Shown here: one piece after another, positions 52,900 to 60,442 of the stretch
Layout of the letters: each line of letters begins with the position of its first letter
Numbering within the stretch: position 1 is the first letter of the stretch
Assembly: GCA_019637295.1 (NCBI GenBank)
Contig: JAHBVX010000015.1
Location: 81,355-145,354 of the forward strand
DNA from: Polyangiaceae bacterium
GTDB lineage: Bacteria > Myxococcota_A > Polyangia > Polyangiales > Polyangiaceae
Direction of reading: 5' to 3'
Length of the DNA stretch: 64,000 nt
Program-made: the position numbers and the translations under genes
The notes under the pieces: generated by a model
What the model saw: the letters and a program-made list of their open reading frames with translations, nothing else
Database searches by the model: none
What the model was told of the DNA's origin: nothing

Positions 52900-53254
52900 G
52901 CGCGCAGAGAACGAAGGACGACAAGGTGGAGCGTCGTCGTGGCGCTCGCGCTCGCTCGGCGCGCTGGCGCGCTTTCGCGTCCGCGATGACTTTCGTGTCG
53001 ATCACAGCCGCGATCGCCGCGCAGCGGCGGGCTCAGAAGCGCGGCCGAGCGGCTGCTCTGCCGCTACCTGGTGGAGCTGGCCGAGCGGGTCCGGGGCCGC
53101 AGCGACCCAGAGCTCGGCGCCTACGCGGACGAGCTGCATGCGGCGAGGTGCTGCTTTGGTTTGGGTGTCCGGCAGACGCGGGAACGGCTCCGGGTCGTCG
53201 CCAGCGGCCGTGACCCAAGGTGGGTCGTGCAATGGCGCGGCGAAGCCGGTCGAG
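52900..53254. other. region without a confident gene; possible gene relic
   Basis: About 350 bp after the membrane-protein gene. A short plus-strand frame ending at 53280 (possible GTG start 53071) reads 'VELAERVRGRSDPELGAYAD' and 'ELHAARCCFGLGVRQTRERL', which looks protein-like. A stop at 52987 and no ribosome site speak against an intact gene. Other frames look like shadows. Confidence 0.45.
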
Positions 53255-53283
53255 TTGACAACTTCGGACTCCGAAGTTAAGAA
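53255..53283 (+). promoter_or_regulatory. promoter and inverted-repeat operator of the MarR gene
   Basis: A consensus -35 box TTGACA (53255-53260), 17 bp later a weak -10 (TAAGAA, 53278-53283), and between them the inverted repeat AACTTCGG-ACT-CCGAAGTT (53260-53278). Repressor binding would cover the promoter. The predicted transcript start falls close to the GTG at 53290, so the mRNA may be nearly leaderless. Confidence 0.65.
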
Positions 53284-53289
53284 GCAGCC

Positions 53290-53949
53290 GTGACTGCCAA
53301 GCGCCTGCCCTACTTCGAGGAGCGCTCGGAGCCCATCGCGGAGCGCATCGCCACGGGACTGCACAAGCTCGGGCTCGCCATGAAGCAGCAGGCCTGGCTT
53401 CGCGCGAACGAAGAGGGTCTGTCGGCCACGCAGGGGCAGATCCTGGCGGTCTTGGTGATGGACGGCGCGCTGTCCGGGAAGGAGCTGGGGGAGCGCCTCG
53501 GGGTGACGTTGCCGACCATCAGCGACTCGGTGAGGGCGCTGGTCGACAAGCAGCTCGTCACGAAGTCGCCGGATCCCCGGCACCCGCGTGCCAGCCTGGT
53601 GAAGCCGACCAAGAAGGGGCGGGCTCTCGGCGCGCGCGCGCGCGCGTGGCCCGAGTTCATGGCGGGCGCCGTGGCGGAGCTGTCTCCGGCGGAGCAGAGC
53701 GCCTTTTACGCTGGAGTCGTGAAGATGATCCGCGCGCTGCAGGAGCAGGGGCTCGTTCCCGTCAGCGGCATGTGCGTGACGTGCGCGTACTTTCGGCCCC
53801 ACGTTCGCGCCGGGGGCTCGCCGCACCACTGCGCGTTCGTCGACGCGCCGCTGGCGGCTGCTCAGCTCCGCCTCGACTGTCCGGAGCATGCGCTCGCGAG
53901 CGACGGCGCTCGGCAGACCCTCAGGGAGCAGCTTGCGCAGCCGGGCTGA
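53290..53949 (+). CDS. MarR-family regulator with C-terminal cysteine cluster
   Basis: 219 aa, GTG start. Winged helix at about 30-120 ('LSATQGQILAVLVMDGALSG', 'KELGERLGVTLPTISDSVRA', 'DPRHPRASLVKPTKKGRA'). The last 65 residues add 'GMCVTCAYFRPHVRAGGSPH', 'HCAFVDAPL' and 'RLDCPEH', a CxxC...HHC...C..H arrangement that probably binds a metal (zinc or Fe-S) or reacts with oxidants. It is probably self-regulated through the inverted repeat at its promoter and co-transcribed with a redoxin gene 36 bp downstream, so a redox or thiol stress sensor is a reasonable inference. Confidence 0.9.
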   Translation: MTAKRLPYFEERSEPIAERIATGLHKLGLAMKQQAWLRANEEGLSATQGQILAVLVMDGALSGKELGERLGVTLPTISDSVRALVDKQLVTKSPDPRHPRASLVKPTKKGRALGARARAWPEFMAGAVAELSPAEQSAFYAGVVKMIRALQEQGLVPVSGMCVTCAYFRPHVRAGGSPHHCAFVDAPLAAAQLRLDCPEHALASDGARQTLREQLAQPG

Positions 53950-53985
53950 GCGCGGCGGCCACTCACGAACATGACTGGAGCTACC

Positions 53986-54564
53986 ATGTCGAAGACGACC
54001 CTTCGCCCCCAACCAGCGGACTCCTCTCCCCTGGCGCCGCCGTGGACGGTCGAGTCCTGGCTGAACCACTCCGGGCAGCTCACGCTCGACCAGCTCCGTG
54101 GACGCGTCGTCGTGCTGCACGCGTTCCAGATGCTGTGCCCGGGCTGCGTGGCCCACGGCATCCCTCAGGCGCAGCGAGTGCGGGGCGCGTTCGCCGAGTC
54201 GGAGGTCGCGGTGATCGGCCTGCACACCGTGTTCGAGCACCACGAGGCCATGCGCCCGGTCTCGCTGCGCGCGTTCCTGCATGAGTACCGGGTAGACTTC
54301 CCGGTGGGGATCGACGCGCCGGGCAGCGACTCGCCGATCCCCCGGACCATGCAGGCCTACGGCATGCGCGGGACCCCGACGCTGATCTTGATCGACCGCG
54401 CCGGTCGCGTGCGCCTGCACGCCTTCGGACGGCCCGAGGACATGGTGGTCGGAGCTGCGATCGCCACGTTGGTCGCCGAAGGGAGCCAGGAGCTGGCGAC
54501 CGCCGCGGCGGACGACGGCATGCAAGGAGGGGCCGCGTGTGACGCCGACGGCTGCAAGCCGTAG
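53986..54564 (+). CDS. TlpA/peroxiredoxin-like thioredoxin-fold protein
   Basis: 192 aa from the ATG at 53986 (GGAG seven bases upstream); an ATG at 53971 is an alternative. Active-site motif CPGC in 'VVVLHAFQMLCPGCVAHGIP', the cis-proline segment 'YGMRGTPTLILIDRAGRVRL' and 'VIGLHTVFEHHEAM' fit the TlpA/AhpC-TSA superfamily. No signal peptide, so cytoplasmic. The C-terminal tail carries three Gly/Cys-rich turns ('GAACDADGCKP'). It is probably under the upstream MarR regulator. Confidence 0.88.
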   Translation: MSKTTLRPQPADSSPLAPPWTVESWLNHSGQLTLDQLRGRVVVLHAFQMLCPGCVAHGIPQAQRVRGAFAESEVAVIGLHTVFEHHEAMRPVSLRAFLHEYRVDFPVGIDAPGSDSPIPRTMQAYGMRGTPTLILIDRAGRVRLHAFGRPEDMVVGAAIATLVAEGSQELATAAADDGMQGGAACDADGCKP

Positions 54565-54614
54565 CGCGCTCGCGAGCGGGCATTCAGAGGCTCACCTTGT
54601 CGTGTAGGTGCCGC

Positions 54615-55205
54615 TCAGAACACGAAGGACAGCACCGGACCGACGCCGAGGAACGTGAGCCCGTGCCCCGCCTCCAGGAACGCGTGTTCGAAGCGCACCT
54701 CGCAGGCGAAGTGCACCCGACCGACGTCCACGCCGACGCCCGCCGCAGCGCCAAAGAGCCGTCCGACGCCACTCGCGCTGTGGTCGAACCCACCGCCGCC
54801 GACACCGATCACTCCGCCGAGGTAGCCCATCAGGGTTGGCGTACGGTAGCCGTACACGAACGTCACCGGCACTGAGAACACGAAGCCGTCGTCGACGGGT
54901 GCGCCGCCGAGACCGCCGAATACTCCGAGCATCGAGCTCGCGCCGTCCTCGAAGGGGACCCAAATGCCGAAGTCCGCACGGCCGAACCATGCCGTCTCGG
55001 TGAAGGAGTACTTGGCATCCACCCGGGTGCGCTGCACAGAGAGTCGCAGCACGAGCAGGTTCCGCTCGTAGTTCTCCTCTTCACGCGTGAGCTCCTGAGC
55101 GGTCGCCGTAGACGCCGTCGCCGCCGTGCCCGTGCCCAGCGCGAGCGCGAAGGCCAGGAGCCTGACGGGCGTGTGGCGTGTGAGTGCTCTCGTCGCCGAA
55201 GTCAC
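54615..55205 (-). CDS. putative outer-membrane beta-barrel protein
   Basis: 196 aa, GTG start. Signal peptide about 1-37 (STATA-QE). The mature part begins with a charged helix ('LTREEENYERNLLVLRLSVQ') followed by Gly-rich alternating strands ('GVFGGLGGAPVDDGFVFSVP', 'GYLGGVIGVGGGGFD') and ends with a C-terminal Phe ('VGPVLSFVF'), the usual end of OMPs. Converges with the redoxin gene. Confidence 0.72.
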   Translation of the reverse strand: MTSATRALTRHTPVRLLAFALALGTGTAATASTATAQELTREEENYERNLLVLRLSVQRTRVDAKYSFTETAWFGRADFGIWVPFEDGASSMLGVFGGLGGAPVDDGFVFSVPVTFVYGYRTPTLMGYLGGVIGVGGGGFDHSASGVGRLFGAAAGVGVDVGRVHFACEVRFEHAFLEAGHGLTFLGVGPVLSFVF

Positions 55206-55580
55206 GCTCCGACGCTACCACTCGCGCGCGGGCCCAGAGGAGTTGACGGTCCAGCCGCCGAAGGGATCCATGCGCAGCCGACCACCGCGGCGGGACGACG
55301 GGTGCAAGGAGCGAGCGCCAACGACGATGTGCTCAGCGGCCACAAGGTGATTCGAAAGAGTGGGTTCACTCTCGTGACGGACGTGGGGATGGGGTCCCGC
55401 CTTCCGCCTCGGCTCGGCTGAGCGGCTTCAGGGTACCTCGGCCGCGAGCGCCAGGCCGAACCTGCGGCCGTGGGGCGCTGGTCCGTGCGCGACTTCTGAC
55501 CGCGAACGCGTGAACCCCGATCACCTAGCCGCGGCGATTGCCGATTGTCGCGGGACTTCCAGGGCGGTACGCTGCGCGCC
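55206..55580. other. divergent intergenic region
   Basis: 375 bp between the barrel gene (leftward) and the desaturase (rightward). I see no convincing gene, repeat or palindrome; a TTGACGG near 55241 could be a -35 box. Confidence 0.5.
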
Positions 55581-56558
55581 ATGCTGGGCCTGCGCGAGAA
55601 ATCCGACCTCCAGACGCTGGTGTACGCGTTCGTGTTGTTCCCCTTGGTGCCTGCGGTGCAGTACCTACGGCCGGAGCTGGTGGGGTGGCTGCTTCCGCTG
55701 GGGCTGTACCTCGGCTTCTCCGCGGGGGTCATCACCCACAATCAGAACCACTGCCCCACCTTCGAGAACAAGCGCCTCAACACGTTCTACTCGGCGTGGC
55801 TCTCGATCTTCTACGGCTACCCCATCTTTGGTTGGATCCCGACCCACAACCAGAATCACCACAAGTTCGTCAACCGCGCGGGGGACGCGTCCATCACCTG
55901 GCGCTACTCGAAGAAGCACAACTGGACCATCGCCTGGACCTACTTCTTCGTGTCGCAGCACTTTCAGGGCAAGCTCATCAAAGAGTACCTGCTCAAGGCC
56001 AAGGCCAAGAACCCGGCGCTGTTTCGCGGCATCCTCTTGCAGTACGTCTTTGTGCTGGTCGCGCACGGTTCGATGGCGACCCTGGCCGTCGTGCTGCACG
56101 GCTGGAAGCTCGGGGCGTGGGTGTACGGCGTCGGCTTCCTGGTGCCCGCCCTGTTCGCGCTGTGGGCGATGTTCTTCATCAACTACATTCAGCACGTCGA
56201 CTGCGATCCGTGGTCGGAGTACAACCACTCCCGCAACTTCGTCGGACGCGCGAGCAACTGGCTGGTGTTCAACGCGGGACTGCACGCCGCCCACCACAAG
56301 CAAGCGGGTCTGCACTGGAGCAAGCTCTGGACGCTGCACGATGAGCTCGCACCCCACATTCATCCCGAGCTGAAGCAAGGCTCGATGTGGGGGTTCATCC
56401 TGCGCACCTACGTGCTCGGACTGTTCTCCGACCGCTTCCGGACGCATCAAGTGGGGCGCGCGGCGTGGGATCCGCCGGAGTCCTCCTCGGAGGCCCTCGA
56501 CCTGACCCTGCCACCGGTCGACACCACGGAAGCGGGCGTCAACGCCTCCATGGCTTGA
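55581..56558 (+). CDS. membrane fatty acid desaturase-like protein
   Basis: 325 aa from the ATG at 55581; the frame is open to 55545. Four membrane helices in pairs. Histidine boxes of the desaturase/hydroxylase superfamily: 'HNQNH' (about 52-56), 'PTHNQNHHKF' (about 86-95), 'NYIQHVDCD' and 'LHAAHHKQ' (about 234-241). These bind the diiron centre that inserts double bonds or hydroxyls using O2. The substrate is probably a fatty acyl chain, but carotenoid or alkane substrates are not excluded. It ends at a clear terminator. Confidence 0.88.
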   Translation: MLGLREKSDLQTLVYAFVLFPLVPAVQYLRPELVGWLLPLGLYLGFSAGVITHNQNHCPTFENKRLNTFYSAWLSIFYGYPIFGWIPTHNQNHHKFVNRAGDASITWRYSKKHNWTIAWTYFFVSQHFQGKLIKEYLLKAKAKNPALFRGILLQYVFVLVAHGSMATLAVVLHGWKLGAWVYGVGFLVPALFALWAMFFINYIQHVDCDPWSEYNHSRNFVGRASNWLVFNAGLHAAHHKQAGLHWSKLWTLHDELAPHIHPELKQGSMWGFILRTYVLGLFSDRFRTHQVGRAAWDPPESSSEALDLTLPPVDTTEAGVNASMA

Positions 56559-56578
56559 CTCGGCCCGAGCGCCGCTCG

Positions 56579-56610
56579 AGAGCTGTCGGAGAATCGACAG
56601 CTCTTTCATT
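56579..56610 (+). terminator. intrinsic terminator after the desaturase gene
   Basis: AGAGCTGTCG-GAGAAT-CGACAGCTCT, a perfect 10-bp stem with a 6-base loop, followed by TTTCATT, 20 bp after the desaturase stop. Confidence 0.7.
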
Positions 56611-56617
56611 CTGTCGC

Positions 56618-56694
56618 CGGGGAGGCACGCGCCTCCCCGCCCCAACGAAGTGAATTCGTTGGGGCCCCACCCCACGCGGGCCGGCTTCGCCGGC
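56618..56694. repeat. three consecutive hairpins
   Basis: CGGGGAGGC-ACGC-GCCTCCCCG (56618-56639, 9 bp), CCCCAACGAA-GTGAA-TTCGTTGGGG (56640-56664, 10 bp) and GCCGGC-TTC-GCCGGC (56680-56694, 6 bp) follow the terminator almost without spacing. They may be a bidirectional terminator region or an intergenic palindromic element. Confidence 0.6.
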
Positions 56695-56723
56695 GTGAAC
56701 TGGGTCAACTCTCGACAGACCTT

Positions 56724-57251
56724 TCACTTGCCGAATTTGGCCTTGAGCGCCGCGAGCTCCTCGTCCACCGCTGCGGCGTCTTGGGCGCGCGCTTGCTCGA
56801 CGGCCTTGGCCTCGAGCGCCTCGGCTGCCGGAGCGACGCGGCGCTCGACCTTCCGAGGGGCGATCGGAGTCGCAGGAGCGTCAGCCACCGCGCGCTTCCC
56901 TACCGCGGGCTCGGCCTCGCCCTTGCCGCCGGCGCGCCTCCGCTCCCAGGACTTGCGCACGTAGCGGGCCGCGACGATGCCCGCGATGCCCAAGACCCCT
57001 GCCAGCAAGAACCAGTGCCAGTAGGTGAGCGCGAGACCAATGAGCCCAACCACGAGCAGCAGGCCCAGCGCTACGTAGGCCAGTAGACGGGAGTTCTTCT
57101 TCTTGCGCTCGGCCGCGCGCTCCTGGTCGCGAGCGGCCCGCTCCTCGTCCGTGAGCAACAGATCTTCTACGGCCCGCTTCGCCGCGCCGGCGCCAGCGCG
57201 CAGCATGGCCTTGCTCGCCTCGTCACGGGTTCGGTCGTCGATGTTTGCCAC
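56724..57251 (-). CDS. small membrane protein with charged helical flanks
   Basis: 175 aa. A highly charged N-terminal helix ('DEERAARDQERAAERKKKNS') precedes two membrane helices (about 55-76 and 80-97), then a basic segment and a C-terminal Ala/Glu coiled helix ('EALEAKAVEQARAQDAAAVD', 'EELAALKAKFGK'). The topology places both ends in the cytoplasm. Similar proteins are common in Polyangia without known role. 12 bp downstream of the next gene, probably co-transcribed. Confidence 0.78.
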   Translation of the reverse strand: MANIDDRTRDEASKAMLRAGAGAAKRAVEDLLLTDEERAARDQERAAERKKKNSRLLAYVALGLLLVVGLIGLALTYWHWFLLAGVLGIAGIVAARYVRKSWERRRAGGKGEAEPAVGKRAVADAPATPIAPRKVERRVAPAAEALEAKAVEQARAQDAAAVDEELAALKAKFGK

Positions 57252-57263
57252 GGCGCGCGCCGG

Positions 57264-57545
57264 TCACGAGCGCGCTGGGTGCTCCCGCTCCGGCCGAGGG
57301 ATGGTAGCCGGTTTCGCCGTCTTGTGAACCACGCCGACCACCTGCCCGGCGATGATCGCGTCGAGCATCGGCGTACGGGTTCCCGAGCTCGGCGACGCAG
57401 GCTGCTCCGCGTGCAGGCGGAGCCCCGCGGCCTCGGCCGCCAGGCGAGAGAGCCGCGACAGCGGGTCCGCGGCGGCTGCCTCCAGTCCGCTGAGCAGCGT
57501 GGCCGCGAGCACCAGGCGCAGGGTTCGACCACGAGCCGAGGTCAT
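57264..57545 (-). CDS. small exported protein, unknown function
   Basis: 93 aa. Signal peptide about 1-26 (EAAAADP). The mature part has 'LSRLSRLAAEAAGLRLHAEQ' and a hydrophobic 'MLDAIIAGQVVGVVHKTAKP', with a basic end. No cysteine and no recognised family. The 250 bp upstream (57546-57795) hold no other gene that I can support. Confidence 0.55.
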   Translation of the reverse strand: MTSARGRTLRLVLAATLLSGLEAAAADPLSRLSRLAAEAAGLRLHAEQPASPSSGTRTPMLDAIIAGQVVGVVHKTAKPATIPRPEREHPARS

Positions 57546-57795
57546 GGGGTCACGCCAAGCGAGGTTCGTGCCAGAGGTCTTGACCAGGCCAGTGAGCTGA
57601 TTCGACGGGACGACGACAGGGCTGTGCGACCCGGGATTGCCGAATTGTCATCGGTTCGCCGCCTGGACTGCCGATTGGTCGGGAGCGCGACGGTGTCGCA
57701 AGGTGGGGCGCTGACCGACCCCCGTCGGCTCGAGCTCACCAGGCGGCCTCGAGGTACCGCGGGCGACGAGCCAGCCGCCACCGCGCCCGCGCCCA

Positions 57796-58551
57796 TCAGG
57801 GCACGACGCGGTAGCTGAGCTTCCTCTTCTGACCGCCGCGCTCGATGTCCACCACCACAGGGTTGGCCGTGCTTGCCGCCTCTAGGATCGCGCTGACATT
57901 GGCGTTCCAGCCGATCGGCTGGCCCTGGACGGCGACGATGAGGTCGCCGGGTCTTGCGCCGATGCCGGTCATGATCTCGAAGCCGTTGTGCTCCGTGATG
58001 ACTAGCCCCTTCTTACCGGCCGGAGCGGCGCTCGGGCTCGGGTAGAAGTCGAAGAACCGGTCGAGAAAGAGATCGAGCGACGAGCGCGAGATCTCGAACG
58101 TCTCGTCGTCGACGCGGCGGACGCCCGCCAGGATCCAGGCCGCGAGCTTCTCGCGATCGATCTGGCACTCGACGCGAGGCGCGTGTTTGCCCGCGCCGGC
58201 GATCACGTGGACCCCCGCGCCGCGACTGAGCGTCAGCCCGGAGCCGGAGAGCGAGGCTTCGATGGCGTCGAGGACGTGCTCGGGGGTGTACGCGCCGCCG
58301 ACCTTCAGCGTGATGCGCGTACACTCCGCGGCCGGCAGCGCGCGGCGGTCGATCTCGATCCTCTGACCCGTGCGCTTGGCGAAGAACTCGACGGCTCCCG
58401 CGACCGTGACCGCCGCGAGCTCGAAGGCTGGCTCGCTCGAGCCGACCGCTGCGGGGGCGGGGGCGGGGGCGGGGGCTGGGACAGACCCCGACGCCGGGCA
58501 CTCGGGCGGAGGAGGTCCCGCGCACGCGACGAACGACGGGACCACGAGCAC
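57796..58551 (-). CDS. lipoprotein with STN (secretin-like) and GspC-like PDZ domains
   Basis: 251 aa, GTG start (no better start upstream in frame). Short lipoprotein signal (SFVAC-A). A Pro/Ala repeat linker (the G5 tract on the plus strand) leads to an STN-like domain ('ITLKVGGAYTPEHVLDAIEA', 'LTLSRGAGVHVIA', about 50-115) as in secretins and TonB receptors. A domain with 'ISRSSLDLFLDRFFDFYPSP' and a PDZ-like end ('GFEIMTGIGARPGDLIVAVQ', about 195-215) resembles the C-terminus of type II secretion GspC. Perhaps a stand-alone secretion or envelope scaffold; no other secretion genes are near. Confidence 0.75.
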   Translation of the reverse strand: MLVVPSFVACAGPPPPECPASGSVPAPAPAPAPAAVGSSEPAFELAAVTVAGAVEFFAKRTGQRIEIDRRALPAAECTRITLKVGGAYTPEHVLDAIEASLSGSGLTLSRGAGVHVIAGAGKHAPRVECQIDREKLAAWILAGVRRVDDETFEISRSSLDLFLDRFFDFYPSPSAAPAGKKGLVITEHNGFEIMTGIGARPGDLIVAVQGQPIGWNANVSAILEAASTANPVVVDIERGGQKRKLSYRVVP

Positions 58552-58717
58552 GGCGGTGAGCGCAAACGCGCAGAAGGAGAGCGAGAAGATCGGTTCATTG
58601 GTCTGAGTCTCGCGGGACCCTGGGCGGCGGTGTACCGAAAACAGGCGAATGCCCTACCTGCCGCTGGAAAAATAGCCCCACAAATGCGCGCAGTGCAGGA
58701 TAGAAGCACATCAGCCC

Positions 58718-59721
58718 AGGCGCCGGCCGCTCATCTTGCGCGGTGCGCGCCAGACCGGGAAGACCTCTGCCGTTCGCCGTCTGGCGGAACACTTCGACGG
58801 TTTAGTCGGCGCCGGACCGACCTCTCCCTCGTCGAGGGCTGTGCTTCGCCTGACGATCTCCTGCTCGCGCTCCGTGTACGCCACGACTGGGAACGGTTCC
58901 CGGAGCGCACGTTGTTGTTCCTCGACGAGGTGCAAGAGAGCGCGCGCGCCGTGCGTCGGCTCAGGTTCTTGCACGAGGAGCATCCGGAGCTCGCGGTCGT
59001 CGCGGCGGGATCGCTCATGGAGGTACGCCTCAGGGATCGCGACTTCTCGTTCCCCGTTGGCCGAGTCACCTACCGCTACGTTCATCCGTTCACGTTCTTC
59101 GAGTACCTCGACGCCAGTGGGCGCGGGGTGCTGAGGGCGGAGCTCGAGCGAGCGGTGGCTGGGCCGTCGGCGCTCCCGGAAGCGATCCACGGGCAAGCCA
59201 TGGAGATGCTTCGCGACTACCTGCTCGTTGGCGGCATGCCGGCCGCCGTGAGCGCGTGGGTCGAATCACGTAGCCCGACGATGGTCCGCCAGCTCCAGCG
59301 CGACCTAGTCCAGGCGTTCGCCGACGACCTGCACAAGTATCGCGGCGTGCGCGACCCCGAACCGCTCGGCGCCGCGTTCGATGCACTACCTCATCACTAC
59401 GGGTGTCGCTTCCAGTACGCCGGATTCGCGGCCGAGAGCCGTTCGGGTCAGATGAAAGCCGCTCTCGGCCAGGCGCTCCGCAGCCGACAGCTCCGAACGC
59501 GGGATCCACCGTGGTTCTGGGTGGCCGAGTCCGCCCGAGCGAATTCCGAGATCGACTTCTTGGTCGGCGATCTGCCGGTCGAGATCAAGAGCGGCAAGAG
59601 CGGCACGCTGAAGTCGCTCCACGTATTTCTGGCACGAGGTGGGGGCCGGACGGGTGTTCGACTCTACACCGGCCGAAATGCTCGCCGAGCCGCCCGCCGC
59701 AGCTCACTCAGCGTCGGCTAG
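58718..59721 (+). pseudogene. decayed AAA ATPase with DUF4143 domain
   Basis: The start reads in one frame as 'RRPLILRGARQTGKTSAVRR' (a P-loop of the family 'RGARQ.GKT'). From about 58800 the sense moves to another frame ('LLFLDEVQESARAVRRLRFL', Walker B; 'VAAGSLMEVRLRD'; 'GRVTYRYVHPFTFFEYLDAS'; 'DYLLVGGMPAAVSAWV'). Near 59460 about 80 residues normally found between 'MKAALGQAL' and 'SEIDFLVGDLPVEIKSGKSG' are missing. So there is a frameshift and an internal deletion. The intact family (prokaryotic ATPase with a restriction-like C-terminal fold) is linked to mobile or defence islands, but the role is not established. Its end overlaps the TetR gene on the other strand by 18 bp. Confidence 0.8.
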
Positions 59722-60327
59722 CCCGGCCAGAACCGTATCCACCAGCCAGTGCAGGTGGGCGCGCCGCTCGTCGAGCGCCTCGCGGGACCCTGGGTCCCGC
59801 CCCCACACGGCGGCGAGCACCGGGCTGTAGGTGAAGTAGTTGATCACCGCTCCCGAGAACGTGACGAAGAACTGACGCGCTGCGAGCGGTCCGTGCTCGG
59901 GGGTCACCTCGGAGAGCGCCTCGGTGAGCCACTCGAACAGGGGCGCGAGGTTGTGCTGCACCAGCTCGACGTGTCGCTCGCCCGCGGCGACGAGCTGCTG
60001 AACCAGCCGGGGGTAACGCTCGTTGGCCACGATGAAGTCGAAGTAAGCGTCCATCAGCCGATGCAGCCGCTCACCCACGCTGCCGCCCCGGCGGAAGGCC
60101 TCGGCGAGCGCGGACTGGTGAGCGGCGTAGTAGCGCTCGAGCACGTGCTGGAACAGGCGCTCCTTGCTGCCAAAGTAATAGAACACCAGCGCCTTGTTCA
60201 CGCCGGCGCGGTCGGCGACGCGCCCCATGCTGGCCCCGTCGTAGCCGATCTCCCCGAGCAGCTCGTCCGCCGCCTCCAGGATCCGCGCGGCGCGCTCGCC
60301 GCGCTCGGTCGACTCGGCCGCACGCAC
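59704..60327 (-). CDS. TetR-family transcriptional repressor
   Basis: 207 aa. HTH at about 13-60: 'ARILEAADELLGEIGYDGAS', 'MGRVADRAGVNKALVFYYFG', 'SKERLFQHVLERYYAAH'. The C-terminal ligand domain (to 207) is all-helical. Divergent from the TPP-enzyme operon with a 115-bp gap that contains a matching palindromic operator, so it very likely represses that operon and itself. Confidence 0.93.
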   Translation of the reverse strand: MRAAESTERGERAARILEAADELLGEIGYDGASMGRVADRAGVNKALVFYYFGSKERLFQHVLERYYAAHQSALAEAFRRGGSVGERLHRLMDAYFDFIVANERYPRLVQQLVAAGERHVELVQHNLAPLFEWLTEALSEVTPEHGPLAARQFFVTFSGAVINYFTYSPVLAAVWGRDPGSREALDERRAHLHWLVDTVLAGLADAE

Positions 60328-60381
60328 CCGAGCATCCTAGCGCGCGAAAGTGGGCGCGAAAGCAGCATTTGACCTTTCGGT

Positions 60382-60410
60382 TTGACCGATCGGTTAAGGC
60401 GGGCTAGGTT
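60382..60410 (+). promoter_or_regulatory. promoter with TetR operator for the TPP-enzyme operon
   Basis: TTGACC (-35, 60382-60387) and TAGGTT (-10, 60405-60410) are 17 bp apart. The -35 is part of the near-perfect palindrome TTGACCGATCGGTTAA (60382-60397). A degenerate second copy (TTGACC..TCGGTT) lies at 60369-60382, 13 bp upstream. Start codon at 60443 with a GGAGG ribosome site. Confidence 0.72.
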
Positions 60411-60442
60411 CAAGTCCACACACCGAGACCGGAGGTCGAGTC

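Noticed and set aside
58609..58624. 16-bp exact repeat CTCGCGGGACCCTGGG, also at 59779-59794
   Set aside because: Second copy is inside coding sequence and no further similarity extends from either side; may be chance.
59782..59800. GCGGGACCC-T-GGGTCCCGC perfect inverted repeat
   Set aside because: Lies inside the TetR coding region with no spacing for a real loop; probably codon-driven in GC-rich DNA.
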